Counted from the first letter of the stretch, positions 51,794 through 60,722 are shown. The stretch is 64,000 bases of DNA from Streptomyces ambofaciens ATCC 23877 (GCF_001267885.1 NZ_CP012382.1:6869001-6933000), one strand, 5' to 3'. The notes: generated by a model not told the origin, from the letters alone. Translations and numbers: made by a program.

Positions 51794-53734
51794 GTGACGA
51801 TGCTGGAGAACATCCGGGGACCACGCGACCTGAAGGCGCTGTCCGAGACGGAACTCGGTGAACTGACCCGCGAGATACGGGACTTCCTGGTGCACGCGGT
51901 CGCCCGCACCGGCGGTCACCTCGGACCCAACCTGGGGGTGGTGGAACTCACCGTCGCCCTGCACCGGGTCTTCGAGTCACCGGCCGACCGCATCCTGTGG
52001 GACACCGGCCACCAGACCTACGTGCACAAGCTCCTGACCGGGCGTCAGGACTTCTCCAAGCTGCGCGGCAAGGGCGGGCTGTCCGGCTACCCGTCGCGCG
52101 AGGAGTCCGAGCACGACGTCATCGAGAACAGTCACGCCTCCACCGTCCTCGGCTGGGCCGACGGCCTCGCCAAGGCCCACCAGGTCCTCGGCCGGGAGGA
52201 CCACGTCGTCGCGGTCATCGGTGACGGCGCGCTCACCGGCGGCATGGCCTGGGAGGCCCTGAACAACATCGCGGCGGCCAGGGACCGGCCGCTGATCATC
52301 GTCGTCAACGACAACGAACGCTCGTACGCGCCGACCATCGGCGGCCTCGCCAACCACCTCGCGACGCTCCGCACGACCGACGGCTACGAGCGCGTGCTGG
52401 CCTGGGGCAAGGACGTCCTCCAGCGCACCCCGGTGGTCGGCAACACCGTCTACGAGGCACTGCACGGCGCGAAGAAGGGCTTCAAGGACGCCTTCGCCCC
52501 GCAGGGGCTCTTCGAGGACCTGGGGCTGAAGTACCTGGGCCCGATCGACGGGCACGACATCGAGGCCGTCGAGTCCGCGCTGCGGCGCGCCAAGCGCTTC
52601 CACGGGCCGGTGCTGGTGCACTGCCTCACGGAGAAGGGCCGTGGCTACGAGCCCGCGCTGCGCGACGAGGAGGACCACTTCCACACCGTCGGCGCGATGG
52701 ACCCGCTCACCTGCGCGCCGCTCACGCCGCCCCCGGGCCCCTCCTGGACCTCCGTGTTCGGCGAGGAGATGGTCCGGATCGGCGAGGAGCGCGACGACGT
52801 CGTGGCGATCACCGCGGCCATGCTGCACCCGGTCGGCCTCGCCGCCTTCGCCGAACGCTTCCCCGACCGGGTCTGGGACGTCGGCATCGCCGAGCAGCAC
52901 GCCGCCGTGTCCGCCGCCGGCCTCGCCACCGGCGGCCTCCACCCGGTCGTCGCCGTCTACGCCACCTTCCTCAACCGGGCCTTCGACCAGCTCCTGATGG
53001 ACGTGGCCCTGCACCGCTGCGGGGTCACCTTCGTCCTGGACCGGGCCGGCGTGACCGGCGTCGACGGGGCCTCGCACAACGGCGTGTGGGACATGTCCGT
53101 CCTCCAGGTCGTCCCGGGACTGCGCATCGCCGCACCGCGCGACGCCGACCAGCTCCGCGCCCAGCTGCGCGAGGCGGTCGCCGTCGACGACGCGCCGACC
53201 CTGGTGCGCTTCCCGAAGGAGTCCGTCGGACCGGCCGTCCCCGCCGTCGGCCGGGCCGGTTCCATGGACGTCCTGCGCGCCCCCGACCGGCCCGAGGTGC
53301 TGCTGGTGTCCGTCGGCGTGATGGCGCCCGTCTGCCTGCGGGCCGCCGAGCTGCTCGAGGCCCGCGGCATCGGGTGCACGGTCGTGGACCCGCGCTGGGT
53401 CAAACCCGTCGACCCGGCGCTCGCGCCCCTGGCCGCCCGGCACCGGCTGGTGGCCGTCGTCGAGGACAACAGCCGCGCGGCAGGGGTAGGTTCGGCGGTG
53501 GCACTGGCGCTCGGTGACGCGGACGTCGACGTACCCGTACGCCGTTTCGGCGTCCCCGAGCAGTTCCTCGCGCACGCCAAGCGCGCCGAAGTCCTCGCCG
53601 ACATCGGTCTCACGCCGGTCGACATCGCCAGCCGGATCAGCGCCGGTCTGGCCGTCGCCGCGGAGACCGGAGAACGTGCCGAAGGGCCCACCGGCGACGG
53701 ACGGACCGTCACGCCAGCGCAAGGAGAGAACTGA
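51794..53734 (+). CDS. dxs: 1-Deoxy-D-xylulose-5-phosphate synthase
   Basis: This 646-residue thiamine-diphosphate enzyme condenses pyruvate and glyceraldehyde-3-phosphate, the entry step of the MEP pathway. [13 protein letters not shown] and the thiamine-binding [18 protein letters not shown] are clear, and the catalytic Glu region is [38 protein letters not shown] is also conserved. The pyrimidine- and C-terminal transketolase domains are complete. GTG 51794 is chosen. As with ispG, presence in this operon suggests a hopanoid-dedicated copy. Confidence 0.96.
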   Translation: MTMLENIRGPRDLKALSETELGELTREIRDFLVHAVARTGGHLGPNLGVVELTVALHRVFESPADRILWDTGHQTYVHKLLTGRQDFSKLRGKGGLSGYPSREESEHDVIENSHASTVLGWADGLAKAHQVLGREDHVVAVIGDGALTGGMAWEALNNIAAARDRPLIIVVNDNERSYAPTIGGLANHLATLRTTDGYERVLAWGKDVLQRTPVVGNTVYEALHGAKKGFKDAFAPQGLFEDLGLKYLGPIDGHDIEAVESALRRAKRFHGPVLVHCLTEKGRGYEPALRDEEDHFHTVGAMDPLTCAPLTPPPGPSWTSVFGEEMVRIGEERDDVVAITAAMLHPVGLAAFAERFPDRVWDVGIAEQHAAVSAAGLATGGLHPVVAVYATFLNRAFDQLLMDVALHRCGVTFVLDRAGVTGVDGASHNGVWDMSVLQVVPGLRIAAPRDADQLRAQLREAVAVDDAPTLVRFPKESVGPAVPAVGRAGSMDVLRAPDRPEVLLVSVGVMAPVCLRAAELLEARGIGCTVVDPRWVKPVDPALAPLAARHRLVAVVEDNSRAAGVGSAVALALGDADVDVPVRRFGVPEQFLAHAKRAEVLADIGLTPVDIASRISAGLAVAAETGERAEGPTGDGRTVTPAQGEN

Positions 53735-55120
53735 ATGACCAAGGAGTTCGACCTCGCCGCGCTCTTGGCCGAGCGCGGAGCCGAGCGGTACGAGCTGCAC
53801 GCCAAGCACCTCAACCACCAGCTGCCGCGCATGCTGCACACCATCGGCTTCGACAAGGTCTACGAGCGGGCCGAGGGCGCGCACTTCTGGGACGCGGACG
53901 GCAACGACTACCTGGACATGCTCGCCGGGTTCGCGGTGATGGGCCTCGGACGCCACCACCCCGTCGTCCGCAAGGCGCTGCACGACGTCCTCGACGCCTC
54001 GCTGGCCGACCTCACCCGCTTCGACTGCCCGCCGCTGCCCGGGCTGCTGGCCGAGCGGCTGCTCTCCTACAGTCCGCACCTGGACCGGGTCTTCTTCGGC
54101 AACAGCGGCACGGAGGCGGTGGAGACCGCGCTGAAGTTCGCCCGGTACGCGACCGGCAGGCCGAGGGTCCTGTACTGCTCGCACGCCTTCCACGGGCTGA
54201 CCACCGGCTCGCTCTCCGTCAACGGCGAGAGCGGCTTCCGCGACGGCTTCGCGCCGCTGCTGCCCGACACGGCCGTCCCGCTCGGCGACCTGGACGCCCT
54301 GGCGCGGGAGTTGCGGCGCGGGGACGTGGCCGCGCTGATCGTGGAGCCGATCCAGGGCAAGGGCGTGCACGAGGCCCCGCCCGGCTACCTGCGCGCCGCG
54401 CAGGACCTGCTGCACCGGCACAAGGCGCTGCTGATCGCCGACGAGGTGCAGACCGGGCTGGGCCGGACCGGCACGTTCTACGCCTTCCAGCACGAGGACG
54501 GAGTCGAGCCCGACCTGGTGTGCGTGGCCAAGGCGCTGTCCGGCGGCTACGTGCCGGTGGGGGCCACGCTGGGCAGGGACTGGATCTTCCAGAAGGTCTA
54601 CTCCTCGATGGACCGGGTGCAGGTCCATTCGGCGAGCTTCGGGTCCAACGCACAGGCCATGGCGGCCGGACTCGCGGTGCTCTCGGTGATGGAGAACGAG
54701 GAGATCGTCGCGAACGCCGCCGCCGTGGGCGAGCGGCTGAAGTCCCGGCTGGCGGAGCTGGTGGACCGCTACGAGATGCTCGCCGACGTGCGCGGCCGGG
54801 GGCTGATGATCGGCATCGAGTTCGGCCGCCCCAGGTCACTGAAGCTGCGCAGCCGCTGGACGATGCTCCAGGCGGCCAGGAAGGGACTGTTCGCGCAGAT
54901 GGTGGTGGTGCCGCTGCTGCAGCGCCACCGGATCCTCACCCAGGTGTCCGGCGATCACCTGGAGGTGATCAAGCTGATTCCGCCGCTGATCATCGACACC
55001 GCGGACGCGGACCGGTTCGTCGACGCCTTCACCGAGGTGATGGAGGACGCGCATCACGGGGGTGGACTGATGTGGGACTTCGGCAAGACCCTGGTCAGGC
55101 AGGCGGTGGCCAACCGCTGA
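53735..55120 (+). CDS. hpnO: HpnO-type class III aminotransferase (aminobacteriohopanetriol synthesis)
   Basis: This 461-residue PLP enzyme resembles ornithine aminotransferases. FFGNSGTEAVETALKFAR binds the cofactor phosphate, LLIADEVQTGLGRTG holds the PLP-contacting Asp, and the Schiff-base Lys is in VCVAKALSGGYVPVG. It transfers an amino group to the ribosyl-derived aldehyde to make 35-aminobacteriohopanetriol, the main Streptomyces hopanoid type. ATG 53735 follows AAGGAGAG and abuts the dxs stop. It is the last biosynthetic gene; twin palindromes begin 12 bp after its stop. Confidence 0.92.
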   Translation: MTKEFDLAALLAERGAERYELHAKHLNHQLPRMLHTIGFDKVYERAEGAHFWDADGNDYLDMLAGFAVMGLGRHHPVVRKALHDVLDASLADLTRFDCPPLPGLLAERLLSYSPHLDRVFFGNSGTEAVETALKFARYATGRPRVLYCSHAFHGLTTGSLSVNGESGFRDGFAPLLPDTAVPLGDLDALARELRRGDVAALIVEPIQGKGVHEAPPGYLRAAQDLLHRHKALLIADEVQTGLGRTGTFYAFQHEDGVEPDLVCVAKALSGGYVPVGATLGRDWIFQKVYSSMDRVQVHSASFGSNAQAMAAGLAVLSVMENEEIVANAAAVGERLKSRLAELVDRYEMLADVRGRGLMIGIEFGRPRSLKLRSRWTMLQAARKGLFAQMVVVPLLQRHRILTQVSGDHLEVIKLIPPLIIDTADADRFVDAFTEVMEDAHHGGGLMWDFGKTLVRQAVANR

Positions 55121-55131
55121 GCCCGGCACTT

Positions 55132-55166
55132 TTGCCCCACAGGCAAGAAACTTGCCCGTGGGGCAA
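55132..55166. promoter_or_regulatory. Two tandem 15-bp palindromic operators before the XRE-cupin gene
   Basis: TTGCCCCACAGGCAA (55132-55146) and TTGCCCGTGGGGCAA (55152-55166) share the arms TTGCC/GGCAA and are 20 bp apart, two helical turns. The whole block is itself symmetric: TTGCCCCAC at one end and GTGGGGCAA at the other, with GGCAAG-AAA-CTTGCC inside. It ends 20 bp before the regulator's ATG. A helix-turn-helix dimer pair, most likely the adjacent regulator, probably binds here. Confidence 0.75.
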
Positions 55167-55186
55167 GGCTCGGGCTCAATGGAAGC

Positions 55187-55825
55187 ATGAGCTCCTCCGA
55201 GACGACGGACCCGGCCGAGGGATCGGTCGCCGCCGTCGCACCCCAGCTGCGCGAGCTGCGGCGCCGGGCCGCCCTCACCCTGGAGGCCGCGGCGCGCGCC
55301 GCCGGGCTGTCGCCGGCGCACCTGTCCAGGCTGGAGACCGGGCAGCGCCAGCCCTCGCTGCCGATGCTGCTTTCCCTCGCCCGGGTCTACGGTACGACCG
55401 TATCGGAACTGCTCGGCGAGACGGCCGCGGACCGGGACGCCGTCGTGCGGGCCGAGGCCATGGAGCCGACGTCCGCGGGCGGCTGGACGTACTGGCAGGC
55501 CGGCGGGTCCGGCCGCGGGATGCAGGCCCTGCGGGTCCGCGTCCCGCACGGGTCGCAGGGCGACATCGTGCGGGTGCACCCCGGTGAGGAGTGGCTCCAC
55601 GTGCTGCGGGGCCGGCTGCGGCTGCGCCTCGGGGACACCGTGCACCGGCTCGGTCCGGGCGACAGCGCGCACTTCGACTCGCTGACCCCGCACCGGATCG
55701 CCGCCCAGGACGCCGACGGGGTCGAGCTCCTCTTCGTCCACACCCTGCTGCAGAGCCCGACGGCGGCGCTCTGCCTGGGGCCGGCCACCGTGCCGCCCCA
55801 CTCCACTCCGGGAGAGATGCCATGA
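55187..55825 (+). CDS. XRE-family regulator with C-terminal cupin sensor
   Basis: This 212-residue protein has an N-terminal helix-turn-helix: LRELRRRAALTLEAAARAAG, then LSPAHLSRLETGQRQPSLPM. A cupin domain follows (RVHPGEEWLHVLRGRLRLRLGD and LGPGDSAHFDSLTPHRI) that could bind a small ligand. Members regulate amino-acid or polyamine-like metabolism and transporters. The twin palindrome just upstream suggests autoregulation. The stop overlaps the start of a 40-residue membrane protein (ATGA), so the two are a functional pair. Whether it also controls the hopanoid operon is unknown. Confidence 0.92.
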   Translation: MSSSETTDPAEGSVAAVAPQLRELRRRAALTLEAAARAAGLSPAHLSRLETGQRQPSLPMLLSLARVYGTTVSELLGETAADRDAVVRAEAMEPTSAGGWTYWQAGGSGRGMQALRVRVPHGSQGDIVRVHPGEEWLHVLRGRLRLRLGDTVHRLGPGDSAHFDSLTPHRIAAQDADGVELLFVHTLLQSPTAALCLGPATVPPHSTPGEMP

Positions 55826-55944
55826 ACCTGCAGGACAAGTTCCCGCGTGCCCTGTGGGTGCGGCTCTTCATCTACCTCGTCGTGGGCCACGCCTTCGCGG
55901 CCTTCATCTACCTGCTCTTCGAGGTGGGAGCCGGCAGCCGGTGA
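55822..55944 (+). CDS. Small membrane protein coupled to the XRE-cupin regulator (DUF6126-like)
   Basis: This 40-residue frame starts with ATGA overlap of the regulator stop. MNLQDKFPRALWVR is followed by a hydrophobic helix, LFIYLVVGHAFAAFIYLLF, and the tail EVGAGSR. It has one transmembrane span. I believe it belongs to the DUF6126 family, which is found next to XRE-cupin regulators in Streptomyces; this is from memory. A membrane anchor, a small transporter subunit or a signal partner of the regulator are all possible. The hydrophobic pattern and exact coupling make it very likely to be a real gene. Confidence 0.8.
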   Translation: MNLQDKFPRALWVRLFIYLVVGHAFAAFIYLLFEVGAGSR

Positions 55945-55954
55945 ACGCGACCCC

Positions 55955-56752
55955 TCAGTCCAGCATCCGCTCGCGCAGCCGCTCCCGGGTCTGCGGAGTG
56001 ATCCCCAGGCCCTGCTCCAGGTAGGCGTCGACTCCGCCCCAGGTCTGCTCGACGGTCTCGAAGGCCGCCGCGAGGTACTCGGCGCGCGCGTCGAACAGGG
56101 GGCTGAGCAGCTCCATGACCTCGGGGGAGTAGGCGGAGGCGGCGGTGCTGCTGCGACGCACCTTGTAGCGGCGGTGCGTGGCGTTCGACTTCAGGTAGTC
56201 CTCGACGATGGCGTCCCGCTCGACGCCCAGGGCGAGGAGGGTGATCGCGATCGACAGGCCCGCGCGGTCCTTGCCGGCCGCGCAGTGCATCAGCGCCGGG
56301 ACGCTGTCCTCGGCGAGCGCGTGCAGCACCCGCGAGTGCTCCGCCGTGCGCTCCTTGATGATCAGGCGGTAGGAGCCGATCATCCGCTCGGCACCCTTGT
56401 CGCCGGCCAGGATCTCGCGCAGCTGGTCCAGGTCGCCGTCGCGGACCATCTTCCAGAACTCGGCACCGTCGGCCGGGTCGCTCAGCGGCAGGTTCACATT
56501 GCGCACGCCCGGCAGCTCGACGTCCGGGCCCTCGAGCTTCTGGTCGGCCGCGTTGCGGAAGTCGAAGATCGTGTGCAGGCCCAGCGAGGCCAGGAACGCG
56601 GCGTCCCCTCCGGTGGCGTGCGCCAGGTGACCGCTGCGGAACAGCACTCCCTGTCGTACCCGCCGTCCGTCCACGGTCGGCAGGCCGCCCACGTCACGGA
56701 AGTTGCGCACACCGGCCAGCTCGGGTTCGGTCGACGGGACCTGCTGCGTCAC
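55955..56752 (-). CDS. Tyrosine-specific protein phosphatase (PTP, SidE-unrelated Y_phosphatase3 type)
   Basis: This 265-residue phosphatase starts at GTG 56752 behind GGGAGGAG. The catalytic P-loop is MHCAAGKDRAGLS, the HC-x5-R motif with the Lys-Asp-Arg typical of bacterial and mycobacterial PtpB-like enzymes. VRNFRDVGGLPTVDGRRVR and LFRSGHLAHAT are conserved in the N-terminal half. MptpB-like enzymes hydrolyse phosphotyrosine and also phosphoinositides. No signal peptide is seen, so it acts in the cytoplasm. It converges on the small membrane protein gene with a 10-bp gap. Confidence 0.92.
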   Translation of the reverse strand: MTQQVPSTEPELAGVRNFRDVGGLPTVDGRRVRQGVLFRSGHLAHATGGDAAFLASLGLHTIFDFRNAADQKLEGPDVELPGVRNVNLPLSDPADGAEFWKMVRDGDLDQLREILAGDKGAERMIGSYRLIIKERTAEHSRVLHALAEDSVPALMHCAAGKDRAGLSIAITLLALGVERDAIVEDYLKSNATHRRYKVRRSSTAASAYSPEVMELLSPLFDARAEYLAAAFETVEQTWGGVDAYLEQGLGITPQTRERLRERMLD

Positions 56753-57139
56753 GGGGGCTCCTCCCACTCCGCCCCGTCGGCGCTGCTCGCCGCCGGGCTC
56801 CACTCGAAGATACGGCACGGGCCTGCGCCTCCGGGTGCCGGGACGTCCGACAGTGGACCATCTGGGCCTTCTGTCCGTATTGGTGCCTTAGTCCCAACTC
56901 GCTCTGAAATAAAAGGGGCTGGAGGGACGGCGCGTGAGCAGCGTCATATCCGTGACGGTGCGTTGCCCGTCATGTTCACGTAATTCCGCCGGTTTTCAAG
57001 GACGTTTGCCCGAACCGGTGCCCCGCGAATCGACGGAGGGTGACCGGTGATTCCCATAAAGGATCAATCGGAACACCGGCCGAGGGAACCCCACGCTTGT
57101 CGCTGCGCGTCCTGGTCGCTTACGTTCACCACCGATCCG
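56753..57139 (+). promoter_or_regulatory. Promoter region of the c-di-AMP riboswitch / peptidase gene
   Basis: No gene is visible between the phosphatase start and the riboswitch. A good promoter lies at TTGTCG (57097-57102), 18 bp, TACGTT (57121-57126), placing transcription start near 57133, just before the riboswitch. The stretch 56880-57060 is relatively AT-rich (GAAATAAAAGG, CCCATAAAGG) and may hold further promoter or phosphatase leader elements. Confidence 0.5.
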
Positions 57140-57322
57140 GACGGAACGCCTAATCCTGCCGCCGACCGGAGCCCGCACTCATCGACCACCCGTACACGGC
57201 AGGAGCGGGGGACCCACAGGTAAGACTGCCTGTTCCGGTTCCCGGAACGGCTTGGGGTTAAGCCGCGTCCCGACGCGGCCGGGCATCTCCAGCTCGCACC
57301 CGACAGCTCACCTCGCAGGCGC
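57140..57322 (+). ncRNA. Cyclic di-AMP riboswitch (ydaO/yuaA class)
   Basis: The leader shows conserved blocks of this class in order: GGCAGGAGCGGGGGACCCAC (57199-57218), CTTGGGGTTAAGCCG (57250-57264), the variable GCGTCCCGACGCGGC stem, CATCTCCAGCTCG, and the closing ACCCGACAGCTCACCTCGCAGGC (conserved CAGCT-ACCTCGcAGGC). It lies directly upstream of a LysM/M23 wall hydrolase. That is the classic setting in actinobacteria, where c-di-AMP binding turns off wall-remodelling genes. Exact ends are approximate. Confidence 0.9.
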
Positions 57323-57338
57323 CGGAGAGGAATTCGCC

Positions 57339-58295
57339 ATGCCCGCGAAGGGTAAGCACCGCCGTACCAGGGCCATGCGCCTGACCCGCACCATCGCCGT
57401 CGCCGGAACCGGCGGCGCCGCGCTCGCGCTCCCGCTGATGGGCGCCGCCGGGGCCCACGCCGCTCCCGCGCAGTCCGTTTCCGAGCACTCCGTGCAGTCC
57501 GTCGCGACGTCGGCGAAGAAGGCCGCCGGTGCGGAGAAGAACGGGGACTCGCGGACGTACACCGTCAAGAGCGGTGACTACCTCTCGAAGATCGCCGACG
57601 AGCAGGACGTCGACGGCGGCTGGAAGAAGCTCTACGCCGACAACCGCGAGGTCGTCGGTTCGGACCCGTCGCTGATCCACCCCGGTCTGAAGCTCGCCGT
57701 CGCCGGACAGGCCGCCAAGTCCTCGGCCCCGTCCTCCTCCGCCGCGTCGGAGAAGCCGGCGGCCGAGAAGCCCGCCGCGGCCGAGAAGCCCGCCCCCGCG
57801 AAGGCCGAGTCGGCCGAGCAGTCCTCGGACGCCGCGAAGAGCTCCGCCGACTCCTCGAACACGAGCGCCCAGTCCGCCGGCACCGGCAGCGGCTTCGCCT
57901 CGCCCGTCCCGAGCGGCACCCTGGGCACCCCGTACCACCAGACGGGCAGCATGTGGTCCAGCGGCTACCACACCGGTACGGACTTCGTCGTCCCGACCGG
58001 CACCTCCCTCAAGGCCGTCGGCGCGGGCACCGTCGTCTCCGCGGGCTGGGGCGGCGCCTACGGCAACCAGGTCGTCATCCAGCTCGCCGACGGCCACTAC
58101 GCCCAGTACGCCCACCTCTCCTCGCTCTCCGTCTCCGCGGGCCAGTCCGTGACGGCGGGTCAGCAGGTCGGCCTCTCGGGTGCCACCGGCAACGTGACCG
58201 GACCGCACCTGCACTTCGAGATCCGCACCACCCCGGACTACGGCTCGGACGTGGACCCGGTCGCGTACCTGCGCTCGCACGGCGTCTCCCTCTGA
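57339..58295 (+). CDS. Secreted LysM-M23 (LytM) peptidoglycan endopeptidase
   Basis: This 318-residue protein opens with ATG 57339 behind GGAGAGGAA. Its signal peptide (RLTRTIAVAGTGGAALALPL, then AAGAHAAPA) is followed by a LysM domain (RTYTVKSGDYLSKIADEQDV to about residue 125), a Ser/Ala/Pro/Glu-Lys linker with EKPAAEKP repeats, and a C-terminal M23 domain. Zinc ligands appear in SGYHTGTDFVVPTGT (H-x3-D) and GPHLHFEIR (HxH). It cleaves peptide crosslinks in peptidoglycan during growth or germination. The upstream c-di-AMP riboswitch links it to osmotic and wall-stress signalling. Confidence 0.95.
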   Translation: MPAKGKHRRTRAMRLTRTIAVAGTGGAALALPLMGAAGAHAAPAQSVSEHSVQSVATSAKKAAGAEKNGDSRTYTVKSGDYLSKIADEQDVDGGWKKLYADNREVVGSDPSLIHPGLKLAVAGQAAKSSAPSSSAASEKPAAEKPAAAEKPAPAKAESAEQSSDAAKSSADSSNTSAQSAGTGSGFASPVPSGTLGTPYHQTGSMWSSGYHTGTDFVVPTGTSLKAVGAGTVVSAGWGGAYGNQVVIQLADGHYAQYAHLSSLSVSAGQSVTAGQQVGLSGATGNVTGPHLHFEIRTTPDYGSDVDPVAYLRSHGVSL

Positions 58296-58323
58296 CGAGG
58301 AGCTGACGCGCCCTCCCGCGCCA

Positions 58324-58361
58324 CCGAAGGCCGGACCCCGATCCCCGGGTCCGGCCTTCGG
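58324..58361 (+). terminator. Strong 15-bp terminator hairpin after the M23 gene
   Basis: CCGAAGGCCGGACCC (58324-58338) pairs perfectly with GGGTCCGGCCTTCGG (58347-58361) around an eight-base loop, 29 bp after the peptidase stop. It is one of the clearest terminators in the window. Confidence 0.85.
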
Positions 58362-58481
58362 TGTATCAGGACCCCGCTTATTCCGGAATTGGCGAATACT
58401 TTAGGCGTGGCATTTCTCACCGCCCGTCAACCCTTTCCTACGGTCGCGTAGGTCACATTCCAAGGTGAATCATGGGCCGAT

Positions 58482-59300
58482 GTGGCAGACGATTCGAAGA
58501 GTGACAGCGGAACAGTGATCGGGTCGTACGTGGCGGTGGGGGACAGCTTCACCGAGGGCGTCGGCGACCGGGGCCCCGACGGATCGTTCGTCGGTTGGGC
58601 CGACCGGTTCGCCGTCCTGCTCGCGGACCGGCGCCCCGAGGGCGACTTCACGTACACGAACCTCGCCGTACGCGGCAGGCTGCTCGACCGGATCGTGGCG
58701 GAGCAGGTGCCGCGGGCCGTCGAACTCGCCCCCGACCTGGTCTCGTTCTGTGCGGGCGGCAACGACATCATCCGGCCCGGCACGGACCCCGACGAGGTGG
58801 CCGAGCGGTTCGAGCGGGCGGTGGCCGCGCTGACCGCCGCGGCCGGCACCGTGCTGGTGACGACCGGGTTCGACACCCGCGGGGTGCCCGTCCTCAGGCG
58901 TCTGCGCGGCAAGATCGCCACGTACAACGGGCACGTCCGCGCCATCGCCGACCGCTACGGCTGCCCCGTGCTCGACCTGTGGTCGCTCAGGACGGTGCAG
59001 GACCGCAGGGCGTGGGACGCCGACCGGCTGCACCTGTCGCCGGAGGGCCACACGCGCGTGGCGCTGCGCGCGGGCCAGATCCTCGGCCTGCCCGTCCCGG
59101 CCGACCCCGACCAGCCCTGGCCGCCGCTGCCGCCGCGCGGCACCCTGGACGTCCGCCGGGACGACGTCCACTGGGCCCGCGAGTTCCTGGTGCCGTGGAT
59201 CGGCCGTCGGCTGCGCGGCGAGTCCTCGGGCGACCACGTGATCGCCAAGGGGACGCTGTCGGCGGACGACATCAGGGGGCGGATCGCGACGGTGGCCTGA
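58482..59300 (+). CDS. SGNH/GDSL-family hydrolase
   Basis: This 272-residue esterase-type protein starts at GTG 58482. Block I is YVAVGDSFTEGVGD with the catalytic Ser, block III is CAGGNDIIRPG, and the Asp-x-x-His block V is DRLHLSPEGHTRVALRAG. There is no signal peptide, so it is cytoplasmic or released otherwise. Substrates of the family range from lipids to acetylated sugars. It is convergent with the TetR gene and overlaps its end by 29 bp. The start lacks a strong ribosome-binding site. Confidence 0.9.
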   Translation: MADDSKSDSGTVIGSYVAVGDSFTEGVGDRGPDGSFVGWADRFAVLLADRRPEGDFTYTNLAVRGRLLDRIVAEQVPRAVELAPDLVSFCAGGNDIIRPGTDPDEVAERFERAVAALTAAAGTVLVTTGFDTRGVPVLRRLRGKIATYNGHVRAIADRYGCPVLDLWSLRTVQDRRAWDADRLHLSPEGHTRVALRAGQILGLPVPADPDQPWPPLPPRGTLDVRRDDVHWAREFLVPWIGRRLRGESSGDHVIAKGTLSADDIRGRIATVA

Positions 59301-59991
59301 CGGCGGGGGAGCGGTGTGGGGCGGGCGCGGGGCGCGGCGTCCCGGTCGTGCCGGCGGCGGGCGGGCCGGGGCGGCGCCGGGGCGTCGTCAACGCCTCCCG
59401 CTCCAGCCCCAGTTCCCGGGCGAGCGCCTCGTCCATCCACTCCTGGGCCCGCGCCCGGGACACCGCGCCCCCGTACGACGTCAGCTGCACGGCCAGTCCG
59501 TCCAGCAGGGCGGTCAGGCGGAGCGCGGCGTCCTCGGGCCCGGGGCAGTGGAACTCCCCGGCGGCCACGCCCTCGGCGATGACCGCGGCGATCGCCGCCT
59601 TCCACTGGCGGTCGAGTTCCAGGGTGACGCTCCGCAGCTCGGGTTCGCGCAGCGCCACCGCCCAGCCCTCGATCCATAGCCGCCAGCCCTTGGCCTGCCC
59701 GGTGGGGGCGTACCACCGCACGGCCGCCCGCAGCCGGCGCAGCGCCGAGGTACGGCGGCCCAGCAGGGCGCGCAGACGGGCGAGATCGTCCTCGGCGGCA
59801 TAGGCGAACGCGGCGGCGACCAGCTTCTCCTTGGTGGAGAAGTGATAGAGCACCAGGGCATTGCTGACGCCGAGCGCGGCGGCCACGTCGGCGATGCGCA
59901 GCGCCGCCACCCCCCGCGCCGATATCTGTTCGATGGCCGCGCGCAGCAGCTCCTCGCGCCGCTCCGCCACACTCAACCGGACTCTCGCCAC
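59272..59991 (-). CDS. TetR-family transcriptional regulator
   Basis: About 239 residues from GTG 59991 (or GTG 60000). The N-terminal helix-turn-helix reads ERREELLRAAIEQISARGVA, then LRIADVAAALGVSNALVLYHF and STKEKLVAAAF. The C-terminal ligand domain contains WLWIEGWA-like aromatic residues (GWRLWIEGWAVALREPE). The final 35 residues are Pro/Arg-rich and overlap the SGNH gene end. It follows the CMD gene on the same strand by 58 bp, so it may regulate that gene and the divergent MBL hydrolase, which share an inverted repeat. The ligand is unknown. Confidence 0.9.
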   Translation of the reverse strand: MARVRLSVAERREELLRAAIEQISARGVAALRIADVAAALGVSNALVLYHFSTKEKLVAAAFAYAAEDDLARLRALLGRRTSALRRLRAAVRWYAPTGQAKGWRLWIEGWAVALREPELRSVTLELDRQWKAAIAAVIAEGVAAGEFHCPGPEDAALRLTALLDGLAVQLTSYGGAVSRARAQEWMDEALARELGLEREALTTPRRRPGPPAAGTTGTPRPAPAPHRSPAVRPPSRSAP

Positions 59992-60049
59992 GCCCGTCAC
60001 CCTATACAGGCCCCGGACGTGCGGTGACGGCCGCCGCGGTCCCGGCCGT

Positions 60050-60634
60050 TCAGTCCGCGACGGCCCCGGCCGCACTCCCGCGCCCCGCGTCGGGAAGGTC
60101 GCACGAGTCCTTGAAGCCCTGGCTGGTCAGGCCGAGCGCCGCGTTGATCCGGGAGCGCAGGTTCTCGACGGCGACCATCGCCGTCAGCTCCACGAACGCG
60201 GGCTCGCCCAACCGGGTCCGCAGCCGCTCGGCGAGGTCGTCGTCGACCGTGGGAGGGGTCGCCGTCATCGCCTCGGCGTACTCCATGACGTCCCGCTCCG
60301 CCGGCGTGTAGGCGTCACTTCCCCGCCACACCGGCACATCGTGGAGCTTGCGCGGGTCCATGCCCCGGCCGGCGTTCTCCCAGTAGCCGAAGTCCATGCA
60401 CCAGGAGCAGCCGATCGAGGCCGCCGAGGCCATCACCGCGAGCGCCTTCAGGTCGGGGTCCAGCCTGTTCCACCTGGCCACGGACTGCTCGAACCGCAGG
60501 TCGCCGCGGAGCACGCGGGGGTTGTGGGCGAGCGCCCTGGCGGGGTCGAGGACCTTGCCGTAGGTGCGCCGGGAGTACCACTCCGCGAGGCGGAGGAGGA
60601 GGGTCCGGGGAGGGGTGAGGGATACGCGGGCCAT
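60050..60634 (-). CDS. Carboxymuconolactone decarboxylase/AhpD-like protein
   Basis: This 194-residue protein carries the redox pair in GCSWCMDFGYWENAG, the CxxC of AhpD-like alkylhydroperoxidases within the CMD fold. YAEAMTATPPTVDDDLAERL and FVELTAMVAVENLRSRIN are also typical. It may reduce peroxides or protect against electrophiles; a true decarboxylase role is less likely because the CxxC is present. ATG 60634 has GGAAGG eight bases upstream. It is divergent from the MBL gene and upstream of the TetR gene. Confidence 0.88.
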   Translation of the reverse strand: MARVSLTPPRTLLLRLAEWYSRRTYGKVLDPARALAHNPRVLRGDLRFEQSVARWNRLDPDLKALAVMASAASIGCSWCMDFGYWENAGRGMDPRKLHDVPVWRGSDAYTPAERDVMEYAEAMTATPPTVDDDLAERLRTRLGEPAFVELTAMVAVENLRSRINAALGLTSQGFKDSCDLPDAGRGSAAGAVAD

Positions 60635-60722
60635 GGGGGCCACCTTCCTGACCGTCGGTCGTGCCGCTGCGCGGCGGGCGCTCCGGCGGGGCGCCCTCAC
60701 CGGTACGACGGGCGGAGGGGAC

